Shown here: piece by piece, positions 1-9,223 of the stretch | Layout: every line of letters starts with the position of its first letter | Position numbering within the stretch: position 1 is the first letter of the stretch | Assembly: GCF_014204895.1 (NCBI RefSeq) | Contig: NZ_JACHMF010000001.1 | Span: 8,742,001-8,806,000 of the forward strand | Source: Paractinoplanes abujensis | Lineage (GTDB): Bacteria > Actinomycetota > Actinomycetes > Mycobacteriales > Micromonosporaceae | Length of the DNA stretch: 64,000 nucleotides | Reading direction: 5' to 3' | Translations under genes and position numbers: made by a program | Notes under the pieces: generated by a model | Told to the model about the DNA's origin: nothing | What the model saw: the letters and a program-made list of their open reading frames with translations, nothing else | The model's database searches: none

Positions 1-354
1 CAGCCGGGCTACTCCTGGCTGCTGTTCGGGGCCGTGGTCGCGACCGCGCTGTGGTGGCTGGCCAGTCTGCTGCTGGCCGGCTACGTGCGTTTCGGCAGCA
101 ACTTCGGCGCCACGTACGGGCCGCTGACCGCGATCATGGCGCTGCTGCTCTGGGCCAACCTCACCGGCATCGCGCTGTTCCTCGGCATCGCCTTCGCGGC
201 TCAGCTCGAGGCAGCCCGGGTCGGCGTGGACCAGCCCGCGCTGGAGGACAAGTGGGAGCCGAGCCCCGACGAACCGAAGGCGAAAGGCGGTAAACCCCGG
301 CCGCGGCGGGCGGCTCGCGTCGGACGCGGTGTACGGGAGAAGCGCTCAGGGTAA
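1..354 (+). CDS. YihY/BrkB family membrane protein, C-terminal part (5' end outside window)
   Basis: The reading frame is open from the first base and ends at 354, so only the C-terminus is visible. It contains two hydrophobic helices; the second (about residues 45-65 of the visible part) includes the run WANLTGIALFLGIAFAAQLE, which is typical of the end of YihY/BrkB-type integral membrane proteins. A charged, Lys/Arg/Pro-rich cytoplasmic tail follows. The family is a multi-pass inner-membrane group once annotated as RNase BN; its function is not established. The next gene starts about 10 bases downstream, so the two may be co-transcribed. The assignment rests on the helix pattern and the tail only. 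Confidence 0.75.
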   Translation, partial: QPGYSWLLFGAVVATALWWLASLLLAGYVRFGSNFGATYGPLTAIMALLLWANLTGIALFLGIAFAAQLEAARVGVDQPALEDKWEPSPDEPKAKGGKPRPRRAARVGRGVREKRSG

Positions 355-364
355 AGCCCGATTC

Positions 365-1894
365 GTGACGGACGACAAGCATGTGGTGGAGCGCGCCGGG
401 TGGGCGCCGGTAAGGCATTTCGCCGGGCGCAGCGTGGCCGGCCTGGCCGCGGTCGTGCTGGCCGGGCTCGGCTTCGGCTTGCTGCTCCTGCTCGTACGAG
501 GCAACTGGGGCCCGCTGCGCGAGCTCGACCAGTCGATCGCCGAGAGCATGAACAACCTGGTCGCGCCGCACCCGGCGGTCGTCAAGGTGATCACTGTGAT
601 CACCTCGCTGGGCGGCCGCGGCGTGCTGATCCCGCTGGTCACCATGGTGGTGCTGTGGCTGCTGATCCGCCGCCGGCCCCGCCTGGCCATCTATCTGGCG
701 GTCACCGGTCTGGGCGCGATGATCCTCGACCCGTCGCTCAAGGCGCTGGTCGGGCGGGTGCGTCCGGTGGTGGCCGACCCGGTCGCGTTCGGCGGGGGCA
801 ACAGTTTCCCGAGCGGGCACACGCTGGGCGCCACCATCGTCTGGGGCGCGCTGGCGCTGGTGCTGCTCTCGGCCACCCGGGGCCGCTGGAAGGGGGCGAT
901 CCTGACGGTCGCGGCCGTGATCATCGTGGCCGTCGGGCTGACCCGCGTCGCGCTCAGCGTGCATTTCCTCTCCGACGTGCTCGCCGGCTGGCTGCTCGGG
1001 CTGGCCTGGATCAGCGTCACCGCGTACGCGTTCCGGGTGTGGCGCCGCGAGGCCGGCCACACCGTCCCGCCCGTCACCGACGGTCTCGAACCGGAGGCCG
1101 CAGCCGATCTCGCGCCCGCCCCGGCCGAGGAGAAGGTGCTGCCCCACCCGTGGGCCAAGGGCGCCGAGATCCTGGTCGGCTGGGTGTTCACGTTCGGCGT
1201 CCTGTACTTCGTCGGGTACGTCTTCACGAACTGGACGCGCGACACCGCGTTCGGCTCGTGGGACGAGGGCGTGAACCGGTGGCTGCAGACGTTCCGCACC
1301 GAGCGGCTCGACCACCTGAGCTGGCTCGCCTCCAAGGCCGGCGACACCCACGCGATCCTGATGATCTGCCTGGTCGTCTGCCCGCTGGCGCTGGCCCTGT
1401 GGCGGCAGTGGCGGCCGATCGTGTTCATCGTGCTGACCATGGCCGGCGAGCTCACCCTGTTCCTGACCAGCGCGGCCGCCGTCGGGCGCCCGCGTCCGCC
1501 GGTCGAGCAGCTGGACGGCCAGATGCCGACCTCGTCGTTCCCGTCGGGTCACATCGCGGCCACCATGTGCGTGTGGGTCGCCATCGCCGTGGTGGTCATG
1601 CCCCGCGTACGGCAGTGGTGGCGCTACGTCTTCCTGGCCCTCGCGGTGCTGATGCCGGCGATGGTGGCGCTGTCCCGGATGTACCGCGGCATGCACCACC
1701 CGACCGACGTGCTCGGGGCGACGCTGCTCACGGCGTGCTGGGTGGGTGCGCTCTACCTCATCCTGCGTCCGAACGAGCGGGCGCGAACCGTCTCGGAGGC
1801 CGCGCAGGACGTGCAGGAGCAGCACGAGCTGAAGCCGGAGCAGCCGCAGCTGGAGGAGCCGCAGCCGGAGCAGCAGCGGCGGGTGCCGGCATGA
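365..1894 (+). CDS. Tandem double-PAP2 membrane phosphatase
   Basis: This multi-pass membrane protein (about 509 aa) carries two complete PAP2 (lipid phosphatase) modules. Module 1 has K-x6-RP (KALVGRVRP), FPSGHT and TRVALSVHFLSD. Module 2 has GRPRP, FPSGH and SRMYRGMHHPTD. In module 2 the lysine of the first motif is replaced by alanine (SAAAVGRPRP), so its activity may be reduced. The family dephosphorylates lipid phosphates such as undecaprenyl pyrophosphate or phosphatidic acid at the membrane. The GTG at 365 is preferred because an ATG at 329 would overlap the preceding gene by 26 bases. A Glu/Gln/Pro-rich tail ends the protein, and its stop overlaps the next start (ATGA). Confidence 0.88.
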   Translation: MTDDKHVVERAGWAPVRHFAGRSVAGLAAVVLAGLGFGLLLLLVRGNWGPLRELDQSIAESMNNLVAPHPAVVKVITVITSLGGRGVLIPLVTMVVLWLLIRRRPRLAIYLAVTGLGAMILDPSLKALVGRVRPVVADPVAFGGGNSFPSGHTLGATIVWGALALVLLSATRGRWKGAILTVAAVIIVAVGLTRVALSVHFLSDVLAGWLLGLAWISVTAYAFRVWRREAGHTVPPVTDGLEPEAAADLAPAPAEEKVLPHPWAKGAEILVGWVFTFGVLYFVGYVFTNWTRDTAFGSWDEGVNRWLQTFRTERLDHLSWLASKAGDTHAILMICLVVCPLALALWRQWRPIVFIVLTMAGELTLFLTSAAAVGRPRPPVEQLDGQMPTSSFPSGHIAATMCVWVAIAVVVMPRVRQWWRYVFLALAVLMPAMVALSRMYRGMHHPTDVLGATLLTACWVGALYLILRPNERARTVSEAAQDVQEQHELKPEQPQLEEPQPEQQRRVPA

Positions 1895-2688
1895 GGTTCA
1901 TGACCTGGAACATCAAGACGGGCGGGAAGGGCCGGCTCGACGCGATCACCACGGTGATCAAGCGGGAGCGGCCCGACGTGCTCGCCCTGCAGGAGCTGCG
2001 CGGCTTCGACCGCGACGACGGCCGGATCATGAGCGACCTGGCCAACGCGGTGGGCATGGTGCCGCACCTGGCCCGCTCGTTCCTCGGGCAGCCGGTCGCC
2101 GTGCTCGTCCGGCCGCCCCTGACGATCATCGAGCGCTCCTCGGTGCGCTTCCGGCTGCACCACGCGGCCGCGGTCGTGACGGTGGCGACGCCGGCCGGCC
2201 CTCTCCGCGTGGTGAGCACTCACTTGAATCCGTTCTCGCCCTACCGCCGCATGCGCGAGGCGCTCTGGCTGGCCGCGCGCTACCGGCCCGACAAGGTGCC
2301 GACGGTGCTGGCCGGCGACCTCAACGGCCTCGACCCGGGCACCGACCACACCGAGACGCTGGCCCCGCAGCCCGGCTTCCTGCGGGCCCGGCACCTGGCC
2401 GCGGACGGCACGGCCGACACCCGGGCGCTGGCCGCGTTCGGCGCCGCCGGGTTCGTCGACCTGTGGAAACGGGTCGGCTCGGGCTCGCCCTTGACGGTGC
2501 CGACCACGCGCGGCGGCGGCCGCGAGTTCAGCCGCATGCGCCTCGACTACGTGCTGGCCGGCCCCACGATCGCCGAGGGCGCGAGCGCCATGACGGTGAT
2601 CCGCGGGGACGAGACGGAGTTTGCTTCCGATCACTACCCCGTACGAGTGGATTTGTCGGCAAAGATCGATTTGATTGAGCCGAACTGA
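1891..2688 (+). CDS. Endonuclease/exonuclease/phosphatase family hydrolase
   Basis: This 265-aa protein has the EEP-fold signature in order: TWNIKTGG at the N-terminus, the metal ligand in ALQELRGF, LAGDLNGLDPG in the middle, and RLDYVLAG followed by SDHYPVRV at the C-terminus. EEP enzymes are Mg2+-dependent phosphoesterases acting on nucleic acids, phospholipids or sugar phosphates; the substrate cannot be read from the sequence. The start ATG overlaps the stop of the double-PAP2 gene (ATGA), so translation is probably coupled, and a shared role in phospholipid or lipid-carrier metabolism is plausible. No signal peptide is visible. Confidence 0.88.
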   Translation: MRFMTWNIKTGGKGRLDAITTVIKRERPDVLALQELRGFDRDDGRIMSDLANAVGMVPHLARSFLGQPVAVLVRPPLTIIERSSVRFRLHHAAAVVTVATPAGPLRVVSTHLNPFSPYRRMREALWLAARYRPDKVPTVLAGDLNGLDPGTDHTETLAPQPGFLRARHLAADGTADTRALAAFGAAGFVDLWKRVGSGSPLTVPTTRGGGREFSRMRLDYVLAGPTIAEGASAMTVIRGDETEFASDHYPVRVDLSAKIDLIEPN

Positions 2689-2758
2689 TCGCTATCATCA
2701 GCGACGGCCGCACTCGGAAGCAGGTCAGCCAGGGAGTGCGCGAAACCGGAGGCGTTCG

Positions 2759-4885
2759 ATGGCAAATCAGCGCTTCGCGGTGATTGTGGGGGTCAACGAC
2801 ACCTACACCCGCTTGCGCTTCGCCGAACGAGACGCCGAGGCCGTCCACGAGCTGCTCGAGCTTGAGGGCTTCGACGCGCGGCTGTTCACGGGCCCCTATG
2901 TCACAGCCAGTGAAGTCAAGGCTGCGCTGCGCCAGATCGCGACCCGGGCCGGCAAAACCGATCTCCTGATCGTCTATTTCGCGGGCCGGGCGGTCACGCC
3001 GATGTGGAGTCGGGGCGCCGAGACCTATCTGGTCACTCCCGATCTGGACGAATCCGCCCTATCCGAAAATCCCGACTCCGGGCTGCGGATGGCGTTTCTG
3101 GAACGGGACGTGCTCGAGTTCTTCGCCGGCATCGCCGTGCTGGTCGTCGACGCCGCCGGCCCGTCCGGTTTCCCCGGGCCGCGCAGCCACCGGTACGCCG
3201 CGCTGGTGTCCTGCGCCGAGGACGCGGCCGAACGCGAAACCCCCGTGGTCGGGCACGGCGTGCTCACCGCGCACGTGCTGGCCACACTGCGCCGGCAGCC
3301 GCGCGTCACGATCGCGGCGCTGACCGAGGCCGTACGGGAACAAGGTTTGACGCCGCTGGTCACCGGGCCGTCGTGGACCGACGACGTGGTGCTCGTGGGG
3401 TCCGCGGGTGAACCGGCGCCGGCCGTGCTGCCGCTCGCGAACCCGCTCGACGCCGCCACCGGAGAGATCGGGCAGCTGATCCGGCGCCTCTCGCAACACG
3501 CCCGCATGCCCCGGCACGCCGCCCCGCGCTCCACCGGCACCCGCGCCGACGCCGGAGTGGCCGCGCCCTCCCGGGTCGAATACGTGCGCGCGGCCACCAA
3601 GGCCCACTCGACGGCCCTGCTCGAATACACCGCGGGCGGGCAGTTCCAGCCGATCGACTCGAGCAAACGGTTCGACCTCGACGCGATCCGCCCGACGCTG
3701 CGCTTCCCACCCGGCGCCGACTGGTTCGGGCACACCGTCCACGACGACCACCGCACGGTGCTCTGCGTGCCGCTGCGCCACGCCGAAGGCCGGTCCCTGC
3801 TGCTGGCCCTGGTCGACCCCGCGCCCGAACTGCTGGGCCTCGGTCAGCCGCTGGCCAAGATCCTGGAGACCGTCTGGCGTACGGACTTCGCCGCCACCCC
3901 CGACGAGGCCGAGGTCGAAGTGCTGACCGCGCTGCGCGAGGCGTTCGGCCGGCTGCCCCGCGCCCTGTTCGAGCACTGCTTCGAGCTCTACCGGCGCGTC
4001 CTCGAGTCGTACTCGGTGGTGTTCCAGCCCGTCGTGACGCTCGGCAAGACCGCCCGGCGGATCGAGGTGCACAGCTACGAGGCGCTGGCCCGGCGCTCGG
4101 CGGCCGACTCGCGGGCCCCCGTGGCGATGCTGCGGCTGGCCGAGGTGTGGGGCGACCGGTTCGTGGTCGAGCGGGACAAGGTGATCCTGCGGATGGCCCT
4201 GCACACGTACGCCCGCGCCCACGCCGACGGCCCCTGGTCCGAGCCCAAACCCCTGTCGATCAACGTCGCCGTGCGGTCGTTGCTGAGCGACGCGTACGTC
4301 GAGGTGCTGCGCACGGCGATCGCCGAACTGGGCCTCGACCCGGCCGCGATCACGCTGGAGATCTCGGAACAGGACCCGATCGAACCCCGCCGCGGCGAAC
4401 AATGGGCCGAGGCGCCGCACGCGTACTTCCACAACCGGCTGGCCGCGATCGCCCGCGACGTCGGGGTGGCGTTCGCCGTCGACGACTTCGGCGAGGGCTA
4501 CGCGTCGCTGTCCCGGATGGCCGAACTGCCGCTCACCCAGATCAAGGTGGACCGCGCGATCCTGCACCATCCGCTGGCCGCCAAGGAACTGTCGCTGGTG
4601 ATGGACACCGCCCGCCACGCCAGCCACGCGCCGCGGGTCGTCATCGTCGAAGGGGTCGACGACGAGTCCCCGCTGACGCTGCGCGAGATCTACGAACAGC
4701 GGATCCGGCACGTGCAGGGCTGGATCACCCAGCAGCCGGCCCGGCCCACCCTGCGGCCGCTCGAGCCCGAGGTCTGCGAGCGCATCGCCGCCCTCGTGCG
4801 GGGCGACGACGAACATCGCGGCACCCTGATGACCCGCCCCCGGGCCGCGGCCCCCGGGGAGTTACCTATGCAGCGGGGCGCTTAG
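2759..4885 (+). CDS. Pseudo-caspase-like domain fused to a c-di-GMP phosphodiesterase (EAL) domain
   Basis: The start is the ATG preceded by GGAGG at 2748-2752; the protein has 708 aa. Residues 1-200 follow the caspase/C14 layout ([38 protein letters not shown]). The usual SGHG histidine position is arginine (R77), and the usual D-x-C cysteine is alanine (A133), so protease activity is unlikely. A middle region (about 270-400) resembles a sensory linker. The C-terminal EAL domain has EALAR (441-445), SINV, LEISE, DDFGEGY (from 575), IKVDR (K596), VEGV and QGW, so all metal-binding and catalytic positions expected for cyclic-di-GMP hydrolysis appear present. It probably lowers c-di-GMP under control of the dead caspase fold. 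Its 3' end overlaps msrA on the other strand by 20 bases. Confidence 0.85.
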   Translation: MANQRFAVIVGVNDTYTRLRFAERDAEAVHELLELEGFDARLFTGPYVTASEVKAALRQIATRAGKTDLLIVYFAGRAVTPMWSRGAETYLVTPDLDESALSENPDSGLRMAFLERDVLEFFAGIAVLVVDAAGPSGFPGPRSHRYAALVSCAEDAAERETPVVGHGVLTAHVLATLRRQPRVTIAALTEAVREQGLTPLVTGPSWTDDVVLVGSAGEPAPAVLPLANPLDAATGEIGQLIRRLSQHARMPRHAAPRSTGTRADAGVAAPSRVEYVRAATKAHSTALLEYTAGGQFQPIDSSKRFDLDAIRPTLRFPPGADWFGHTVHDDHRTVLCVPLRHAEGRSLLLALVDPAPELLGLGQPLAKILETVWRTDFAATPDEAEVEVLTALREAFGRLPRALFEHCFELYRRVLESYSVVFQPVVTLGKTARRIEVHSYEALARRSAADSRAPVAMLRLAEVWGDRFVVERDKVILRMALHTYARAHADGPWSEPKPLSINVAVRSLLSDAYVEVLRTAIAELGLDPAAITLEISEQDPIEPRRGEQWAEAPHAYFHNRLAAIARDVGVAFAVDDFGEGYASLSRMAELPLTQIKVDRAILHHPLAAKELSLVMDTARHASHAPRVVIVEGVDDESPLTLREIYEQRIRHVQGWITQQPARPTLRPLEPEVCERIAALVRGDDEHRGTLMTRPRAAAPGELPMQRGA

Positions 4886-5372
4886 GCAGCTTCCAGCCGG
4901 GGCGCGGGAAATGGCAGGTGTAGCCGTCCGGGATGCGCTCCAGATAGTCCTGGTGCTCCGGCTCGGCCTCCCAGAACGGCCCGGCCGCGGTCACCTCGGT
5001 GACGACCCGGCCCGGCCACAACCCCGACGCCTCGACGTCGGCGATCGTGTCCTCGGCGACCCGCTTCTGCTCGTCGCTCGTGAAGAAGATCGCCGACCGG
5101 TAGCTGGTGCCGATGTCGTTGCCCTGCCGGTTGAGCGTGGTCGGGTCGTGGATCTGGAAGAAGAACTCGAGCAGATCCCGGTACGACGTCCGCGCCGGGT
5201 CATAGGTGATCTCGATGGCCTCGGCGTGACCGTCGTGGTTGTAGTAGGTCGCGTTCTCCACCCGGCCCCCGGTGTAGCCGACGCGGGTCGTCACCACCCC
5301 GGGCCGGCGGCGGATCAGGTCCTGCATCCCCCAGAAACAGCCCCCGGCCAGAATCGCCTTCTCCTCAGCCAT
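4866..5372 (-). CDS. msrA: Peptide-methionine (S)-S-oxide reductase MsrA
   Basis: MsrA reduces methionine-S-sulfoxide in proteins and free Met, using thioredoxin-recycled cysteines. The hallmark GCFWG sits at residues 11-15 with catalytic Cys12. RVGYTGG, the [11 protein letters not shown] region and SYRSAIFF follow, all typical of the family, and the length (168 aa) is normal. Three in-frame starts lie close together (GTG 5381, ATG 5378, ATG 5372). The 5372 ATG sits 8 bases after GGGAG and yields the usual short N-terminus, so it is preferred. A single cysteine is seen near the C-terminus ([10 protein letters not shown]) as a possible resolving residue. It converges with the pseudo-caspase-EAL gene. 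Confidence 0.95.
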   Translation of the reverse strand: MAEEKAILAGGCFWGMQDLIRRRPGVVTTRVGYTGGRVENATYYNHDGHAEAIEITYDPARTSYRDLLEFFFQIHDPTTLNRQGNDIGTSYRSAIFFTSDEQKRVAEDTIADVEASGLWPGRVVTEVTAAGPFWEAEPEHQDYLERIPDGYTCHFPRPGWKLPKRPAA

Positions 5373-5474
5373 GCCCATCACTCCCTGTCGTCGCCGTCCT
5401 GGTGCCAGCCCGCCGTCAAGCGTTACCCGTCGCCCGCTTCCGGACCACTGTCACGTCGGTCACCGGGCCCGCGC

Positions 5475-6146
5475 TCACATCGCTGTTCGTGCCTGCTCGA
5501 TGTGCCGCACGATGGCGTGGGCCTGATGGGCGCGGGCGATGACCTGCGCCTCGTCGAGAATCGCGATCGCATCCGCAGGCCGATCCTGAGCCGCGGCGAT
5601 GTAGGCCAACCCGATCATGTTCGACGCTACGCCGGGGAGGTTCCCGGATTCCCGGCGCAGGCGGGACGACTCCTCGAGCTGGTCCCGAGCTGAGTCGAGC
5701 CGACCGGCGGCATGCGCCGCAATACCCAGATGCCGCAGCGCCTCGGACTGGATCCCCGCGTCCCCGGACTCGGCCGCCAGCCGGTAGGACCGCTGCAGAC
5801 AGGGTACGGCGGTCTCGTCGTCACGGCGGATGAACTGGTGGAGGCAGCCGATCCAGAACAGGGCTGCGGCCTCACCGCGGGTGTCGCCCACCGCCCGGTA
5901 CAGATCGAGGGCGCGCTCGAACAACGGCAGCTCGGCGGGATCCTCGACGGCCGGGGCGCCGGCTGCGCTCTGAAACCGCGCATGGAGGAGCTTTCCCCGG
6001 GCCAGCGCCGCATCGGCCTCGACGGCGTCCAGGGCCTCTTCGGCGTCGGCGAGCATGCTCGTGTCGCCCTGGTAAACCGCTCGCTCGTACGCTTCTTTCG
6101 CTCGTTCGATCCGGTCTTCGATGATGACCACCGCCCCCGCTGACAT
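5475..6146 (-). CDS. TPR-repeat protein
   Basis: This soluble helical protein of about 223 aa has no signal peptide or membrane segment. Repeating helix pairs such as RALDLYRAVGDTRGEAAALF, LAAESGDAGIQSEALRHLGI and ARDQLEESSRLRRESGNLPG show tetratricopeptide repeats of the TPR_12 type common in actinobacterial regulatory proteins. Such repeats usually mediate protein-protein contacts. No catalytic domain is attached and no neighbour indicates a partner. It could be a remnant of a larger NB-ARC/TPR regulator, although the reading frame is intact and begins normally. Confidence 0.7.
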   Translation of the reverse strand: MSAGAVVIIEDRIERAKEAYERAVYQGDTSMLADAEEALDAVEADAALARGKLLHARFQSAAGAPAVEDPAELPLFERALDLYRAVGDTRGEAAALFWIGCLHQFIRRDDETAVPCLQRSYRLAAESGDAGIQSEALRHLGIAAHAAGRLDSARDQLEESSRLRRESGNLPGVASNMIGLAYIAAAQDRPADAIAILDEAQVIARAHQAHAIVRHIEQARTAM

Positions 6147-6377
6147 GGCCTCTGCGTGCTTCGGCGCAGTCTAGCCAAGCCGTAGCCGCCGACGGACCCC
6201 CGCGTACGAGCAGCGCGCTGCTCTCCCGCAGCTCCACCAGGTGGCGAGCCGATCAAGCAGGACCGGGGTGGGACCGGCCGGGCCGGCAGCCCGGTGGTGA
6301 GGGCGCCGTAGCCGCGGGCGTGCTGGAAGGAGAACGTGCCCAGGCGGAAGACCGGACGGTGCAGTCGATCCCGGCCC

Positions 6378-8060
6378 CTAGCGGTCGAAGCGCTCCCGGC
6401 GGACGGTGGGCCGTTTGCCGCGGATCGTGCTCTTCTGCAACGACCGGATCACCCGGTCGGCCTCGCCCTCGGGCACCTCGACCAGCGCGAAACGGTCGGT
6501 GATCTGAATCGCCCCCACGTCGCGGGCGGGCAGGCCGGACTCGTTGGTGATGGCGCCGACCAGGTCCTGCGGGCGCAGGCCGGCCCGGCGGCCCAGACCG
6601 ACGAAGACCCGGGTGGTGTCGTCGGTGTTGCCCCGCGGCCGGCGCTCGTTGGGGTAACGGTGGCCGCCCGGTTTGCCGCGGTCGCGGGGTTCGCGCTCGC
6701 GCGGAGGAAACGCCGTCGGGATCTCGGGCTCGTCGACGTCGCCGCCGTTGGCCTCGTTCAGCAGCTTCAACCCGGCCAGGGCCACCCGTTCGAGGTCGGC
6801 CTCGTCGGTCAGCAGGTCGAGGATCGGCCGGAACCGCTCCAGATCCTCGTCCTCCAACGTTTCCCGTACGGTCGTCCGGAGCAGTTCCAGCCGCCGCGCC
6901 CGCAGGTCGGTCACCGTGGGCAGCTTCTCCGGCGTGATGCGCTGCCCGGTCAGCCGCTCGATCGCCTTGAGCATGCGCTGCTCGCGCGGCTCGGCCAGGG
7001 TGATGGCGGCGCCCTCACGCCCGGCCCGCCCGACCCGGCCGATGCGGTGCACGTAGGCCTCGGGGGCCGACGGCACGTTGTAGTTGATGACGTGGGTCAG
7101 CAGGTCGACGTCGAGTCCGCGGGCGGCCACGTCGGTGGCGACCAGCAGCTCGGTGCTGCCACCGCGCAGCCGGCCCATGACCCGGTCGCGCTGGTCCTGG
7201 CTCATGCCGCCGTGCAGCGCCTCGGCCCGGTAGCCCCGCCCGTTGAGGCTCTGCGTGACCTCGTCGACCTCTTCCCGCGTACGGCAGAACACGATCGCCG
7301 CCTGGGGCGCCTCGACGTCGAGCACGCGGCCGAGCGCGGCCGTCTTGTGGGCCCGCGCGATGAGAAAGGCCGTCTGGCGGACCTTGGGCAGGGTGTCGGC
7401 CGCGGCCGTGTCCCGGCCCATCCGGATGCGCAGCGGGTCGCGCAGGTGGCGGCGGGCGATGGCGTCGATCCGGGGCGGCATGGTGGCCGAGAAGAGCACG
7501 GTCTGCCGGGACTCGGGCGTCTCGGCCAGGATCGCCTCGATGTCCTCGGCGAAGCCCATGTCGAGCATCTCGTCGGCCTCGTCGAGCACCACCGTGCCCA
7601 CCTCGCCGAGCTGCAGGGTGCCGCGCTCGATGTGGTCGAGCACCCGGCCCGGCGTGCCCACTACGATGTCGACCCCGCGCCGCAGCACCTGCAGCTGGCG
7701 GGTGATGGGCTGCCCGCCGTAGACGGGGAGGACGCGCACGCCGAGTTCGCGCCCGTAGCGGTGGACCGCCTGCGACACCTGCTCGGCCAGCTCGCGGGTC
7801 GGCACCAGCACCAGCGAGGCGGGCCCGTCCTGCGCCCCGGCCTCGAGCTTCTGCAGCAGCGGCAGCGCGAAGGCGGCCGTCTTGCCCGTGCCCGTCGCGG
7901 CCTGCCCCACGAGGTCCTTGCCCGCGATCAACGGCGGGATGGCCTCCCGCTGGATCGGGGTGGGCTCCTCGTAACCCAGACCACTCAGCGCGCGCAGCAG
8001 CTCCGGCCGCAGCTCCAGCGCGGCGAAGTCGGCAACGGCATCCAACTGGTCCTCATCCAT
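6378..8060 (-). CDS. DEAD-box ATP-dependent RNA helicase (DeaD/CsdA-like)
   Basis: This 560-aa protein has every DEAD-box motif in order: Q motif (EEPTPIQREAIPPL), Walker A AATGTGKT, PTRELAEQ, GTPGRVLDHI, VLDEADEML, SATMP, the C-terminal helicase lobe with FCRTREEVDEV, ATDVAARGLDV and YVHRIGRVGRAG. After a charged, Arg/Gly-rich linker the C-terminus (about residues 480-553) looks like the DbpA-type RNA-binding domain (RVFVGLGRRAGL, ITDRFALVEVPE). DeaD-type helicases remodel rRNA and mRNA during ribosome assembly and cold adaptation. The gene stands alone with free space on both sides. Confidence 0.93.
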   Translation of the reverse strand: MDEDQLDAVADFAALELRPELLRALSGLGYEEPTPIQREAIPPLIAGKDLVGQAATGTGKTAAFALPLLQKLEAGAQDGPASLVLVPTRELAEQVSQAVHRYGRELGVRVLPVYGGQPITRQLQVLRRGVDIVVGTPGRVLDHIERGTLQLGEVGTVVLDEADEMLDMGFAEDIEAILAETPESRQTVLFSATMPPRIDAIARRHLRDPLRIRMGRDTAAADTLPKVRQTAFLIARAHKTAALGRVLDVEAPQAAIVFCRTREEVDEVTQSLNGRGYRAEALHGGMSQDQRDRVMGRLRGGSTELLVATDVAARGLDVDLLTHVINYNVPSAPEAYVHRIGRVGRAGREGAAITLAEPREQRMLKAIERLTGQRITPEKLPTVTDLRARRLELLRTTVRETLEDEDLERFRPILDLLTDEADLERVALAGLKLLNEANGGDVDEPEIPTAFPPREREPRDRGKPGGHRYPNERRPRGNTDDTTRVFVGLGRRAGLRPQDLVGAITNESGLPARDVGAIQITDRFALVEVPEGEADRVIRSLQKSTIRGKRPTVRRERFDR

Positions 8061-8365
8061 CCGACCAGGATACGAACCCGCTTCGGCGCCGCTGCGGGCG
8101 GCGTGGTTCCGCGTCCTGTCCGTCAGGAACAGATGTCAGCGGACGACACGATGCGGGCGAGGAGGCCATCGAGCAATTCGTCACCGGGCGGGAACCGTCC
8201 TCGGTGCGTATTCAGCCGGTGCGAGCTGAATGCGGGCGACGCGTGCGGTGACATCAGTGGCAATTCTGCCCGCCGTCCTACGGTCGGTGGGAAATGCGAT
8301 GCTGCGCGATTTCGAAGATCGGCCTTAATGTCACGGTCGAGCGGATCGCGCTATTCGCATGCCCC
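8061..8365. other. Intergenic region upstream of the helicase
   Basis: About 305 bases lie between the helicase start and the stop of the TPR protein; both genes are on the minus strand. I see no supported coding frame, RNA gene or strong hairpin here. It should hold the helicase promoter, but no clear -35/-10 pair can be named. Confidence 0.5.
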
Positions 8366-9223
8366 TCAGAAGTGTCGCCACCATTCCTCGAAACTTTTTC
8401 TTTCCGGATCGAGGGCGCAGGCCATCGCCATGTCGAGCCGCGCCGATTCGGTGGATCCGGTCTGCGCATGCAGAACCGCCCGGGCGGCGAATGCACGGGC
8501 CGTCGGGGAAATGCCGATCGACCGGTCGAGATCGGCTCGGGCGCGTTGGGTCTGGCCCAGTTCACGGAAGGTGTCGCCCCGGCTCAGCAGGGCTTCCGCG
8601 TCGTTCGGGGTGAGCGCGAGCGACGCGTTCAGGTCGCGCATGGCGGCGCCGAAGTCACCTCGCCGGCGATGGGACTCGCCGCGGTGCCGCAGGGCCCAGC
8701 TCTCCGCCGCCAGCTGGACGCCCTGGTCGGCAACGCCGTGACCAGCTGATTCGCGCGGCTGGGGCGGCGCCGGGAACGCTCGGGACCCGGCCGGTACGGC
8801 GGCTTGGGCCCGCGCCGGAGCCGGCGGATCGGCCGCCGGGGCGGTCCGCGGGCGGGGCGGCGCCGGCATCTCCAAGGGCGGGGGAGCGACCGGCTCGGCC
8901 TCGATCGGCGCGTCGGCCAGGCCGGCCGCGGCCAGCGCCTCGGCCCACCGGGTGACGGTCCAGGTGGCGGCCTCGCTGGTCAGGGCCAGATCCTCCTGGA
9001 GGACGTGGATCCACTGCGCGGCCAGCATCCGCGGGGGCAGCAACCGGGACCGCAACGCCTCCACCAGGCCCAGACGCTGCGCCTGGACAAGCAGAAACGT
9101 CTCGCGCCGGGCGCCGGGCGCAAGATCGCGGAGCAACCCTTCCACCCGGCGCGGGTCACTGAGGGCGATCGGGTCCTGCGCGATCTGCCGCAACGCCTCC
9201 CGCGACCTCTGATCGTCGGTCAC
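8366..9223 (-). CDS. TPR protein coupled to kinase A
   Basis: This 285-aa protein has three parts. A helical N-terminal domain (about 1-100: LAPGARRETFLLVQAQRLGL, ALTSEAATWTVTRWAEALA) is of a kind often seen next to stress-signalling genes in actinobacteria. A Pro/Ala-rich linker spans about 105-165. A C-terminal TPR array follows (ALRHRGESHRRRGDFGAAM, EALLSRGDTFRELGQTQRA, RAVLHAQTGSTESARLDMA). Its GTG start overlaps the stop of the kinase gene (GTGA), so the two are translationally coupled. A role as adaptor or substrate-binding partner of the kinase is inferred from this linkage. Confidence 0.7.
   Translation of the reverse strand: MTDDQRSREALRQIAQDPIALSDPRRVEGLLRDLAPGARRETFLLVQAQRLGLVEALRSRLLPPRMLAAQWIHVLQEDLALTSEAATWTVTRWAEALAAAGLADAPIEAEPVAPPPLEMPAPPRPRTAPAADPPAPARAQAAVPAGSRAFPAPPQPRESAGHGVADQGVQLAAESWALRHRGESHRRRGDFGAAMRDLNASLALTPNDAEALLSRGDTFRELGQTQRARADLDRSIGISPTARAFAARAVLHAQTGSTESARLDMAMACALDPERKSFEEWWRHF

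Noticed and set aside
161..1825. Long minus-strand open frame of 554 codons
   Set aside because: It is the antisense of the double-PAP2 gene; its composition (His/Arg/Gln-rich) is that of a GC-driven shadow frame.
400..1890. N-terminal extension of the EEP hydrolase frame
   Set aside because: It is an out-of-frame reading of the PAP2 gene; family similarity begins only at the ATG at 1891.
6336..8741. Plus-strand 801-codon open frame
   Set aside because: It is antisense to the DEAD-box helicase and TPR genes, which carry clear motifs on the other strand.
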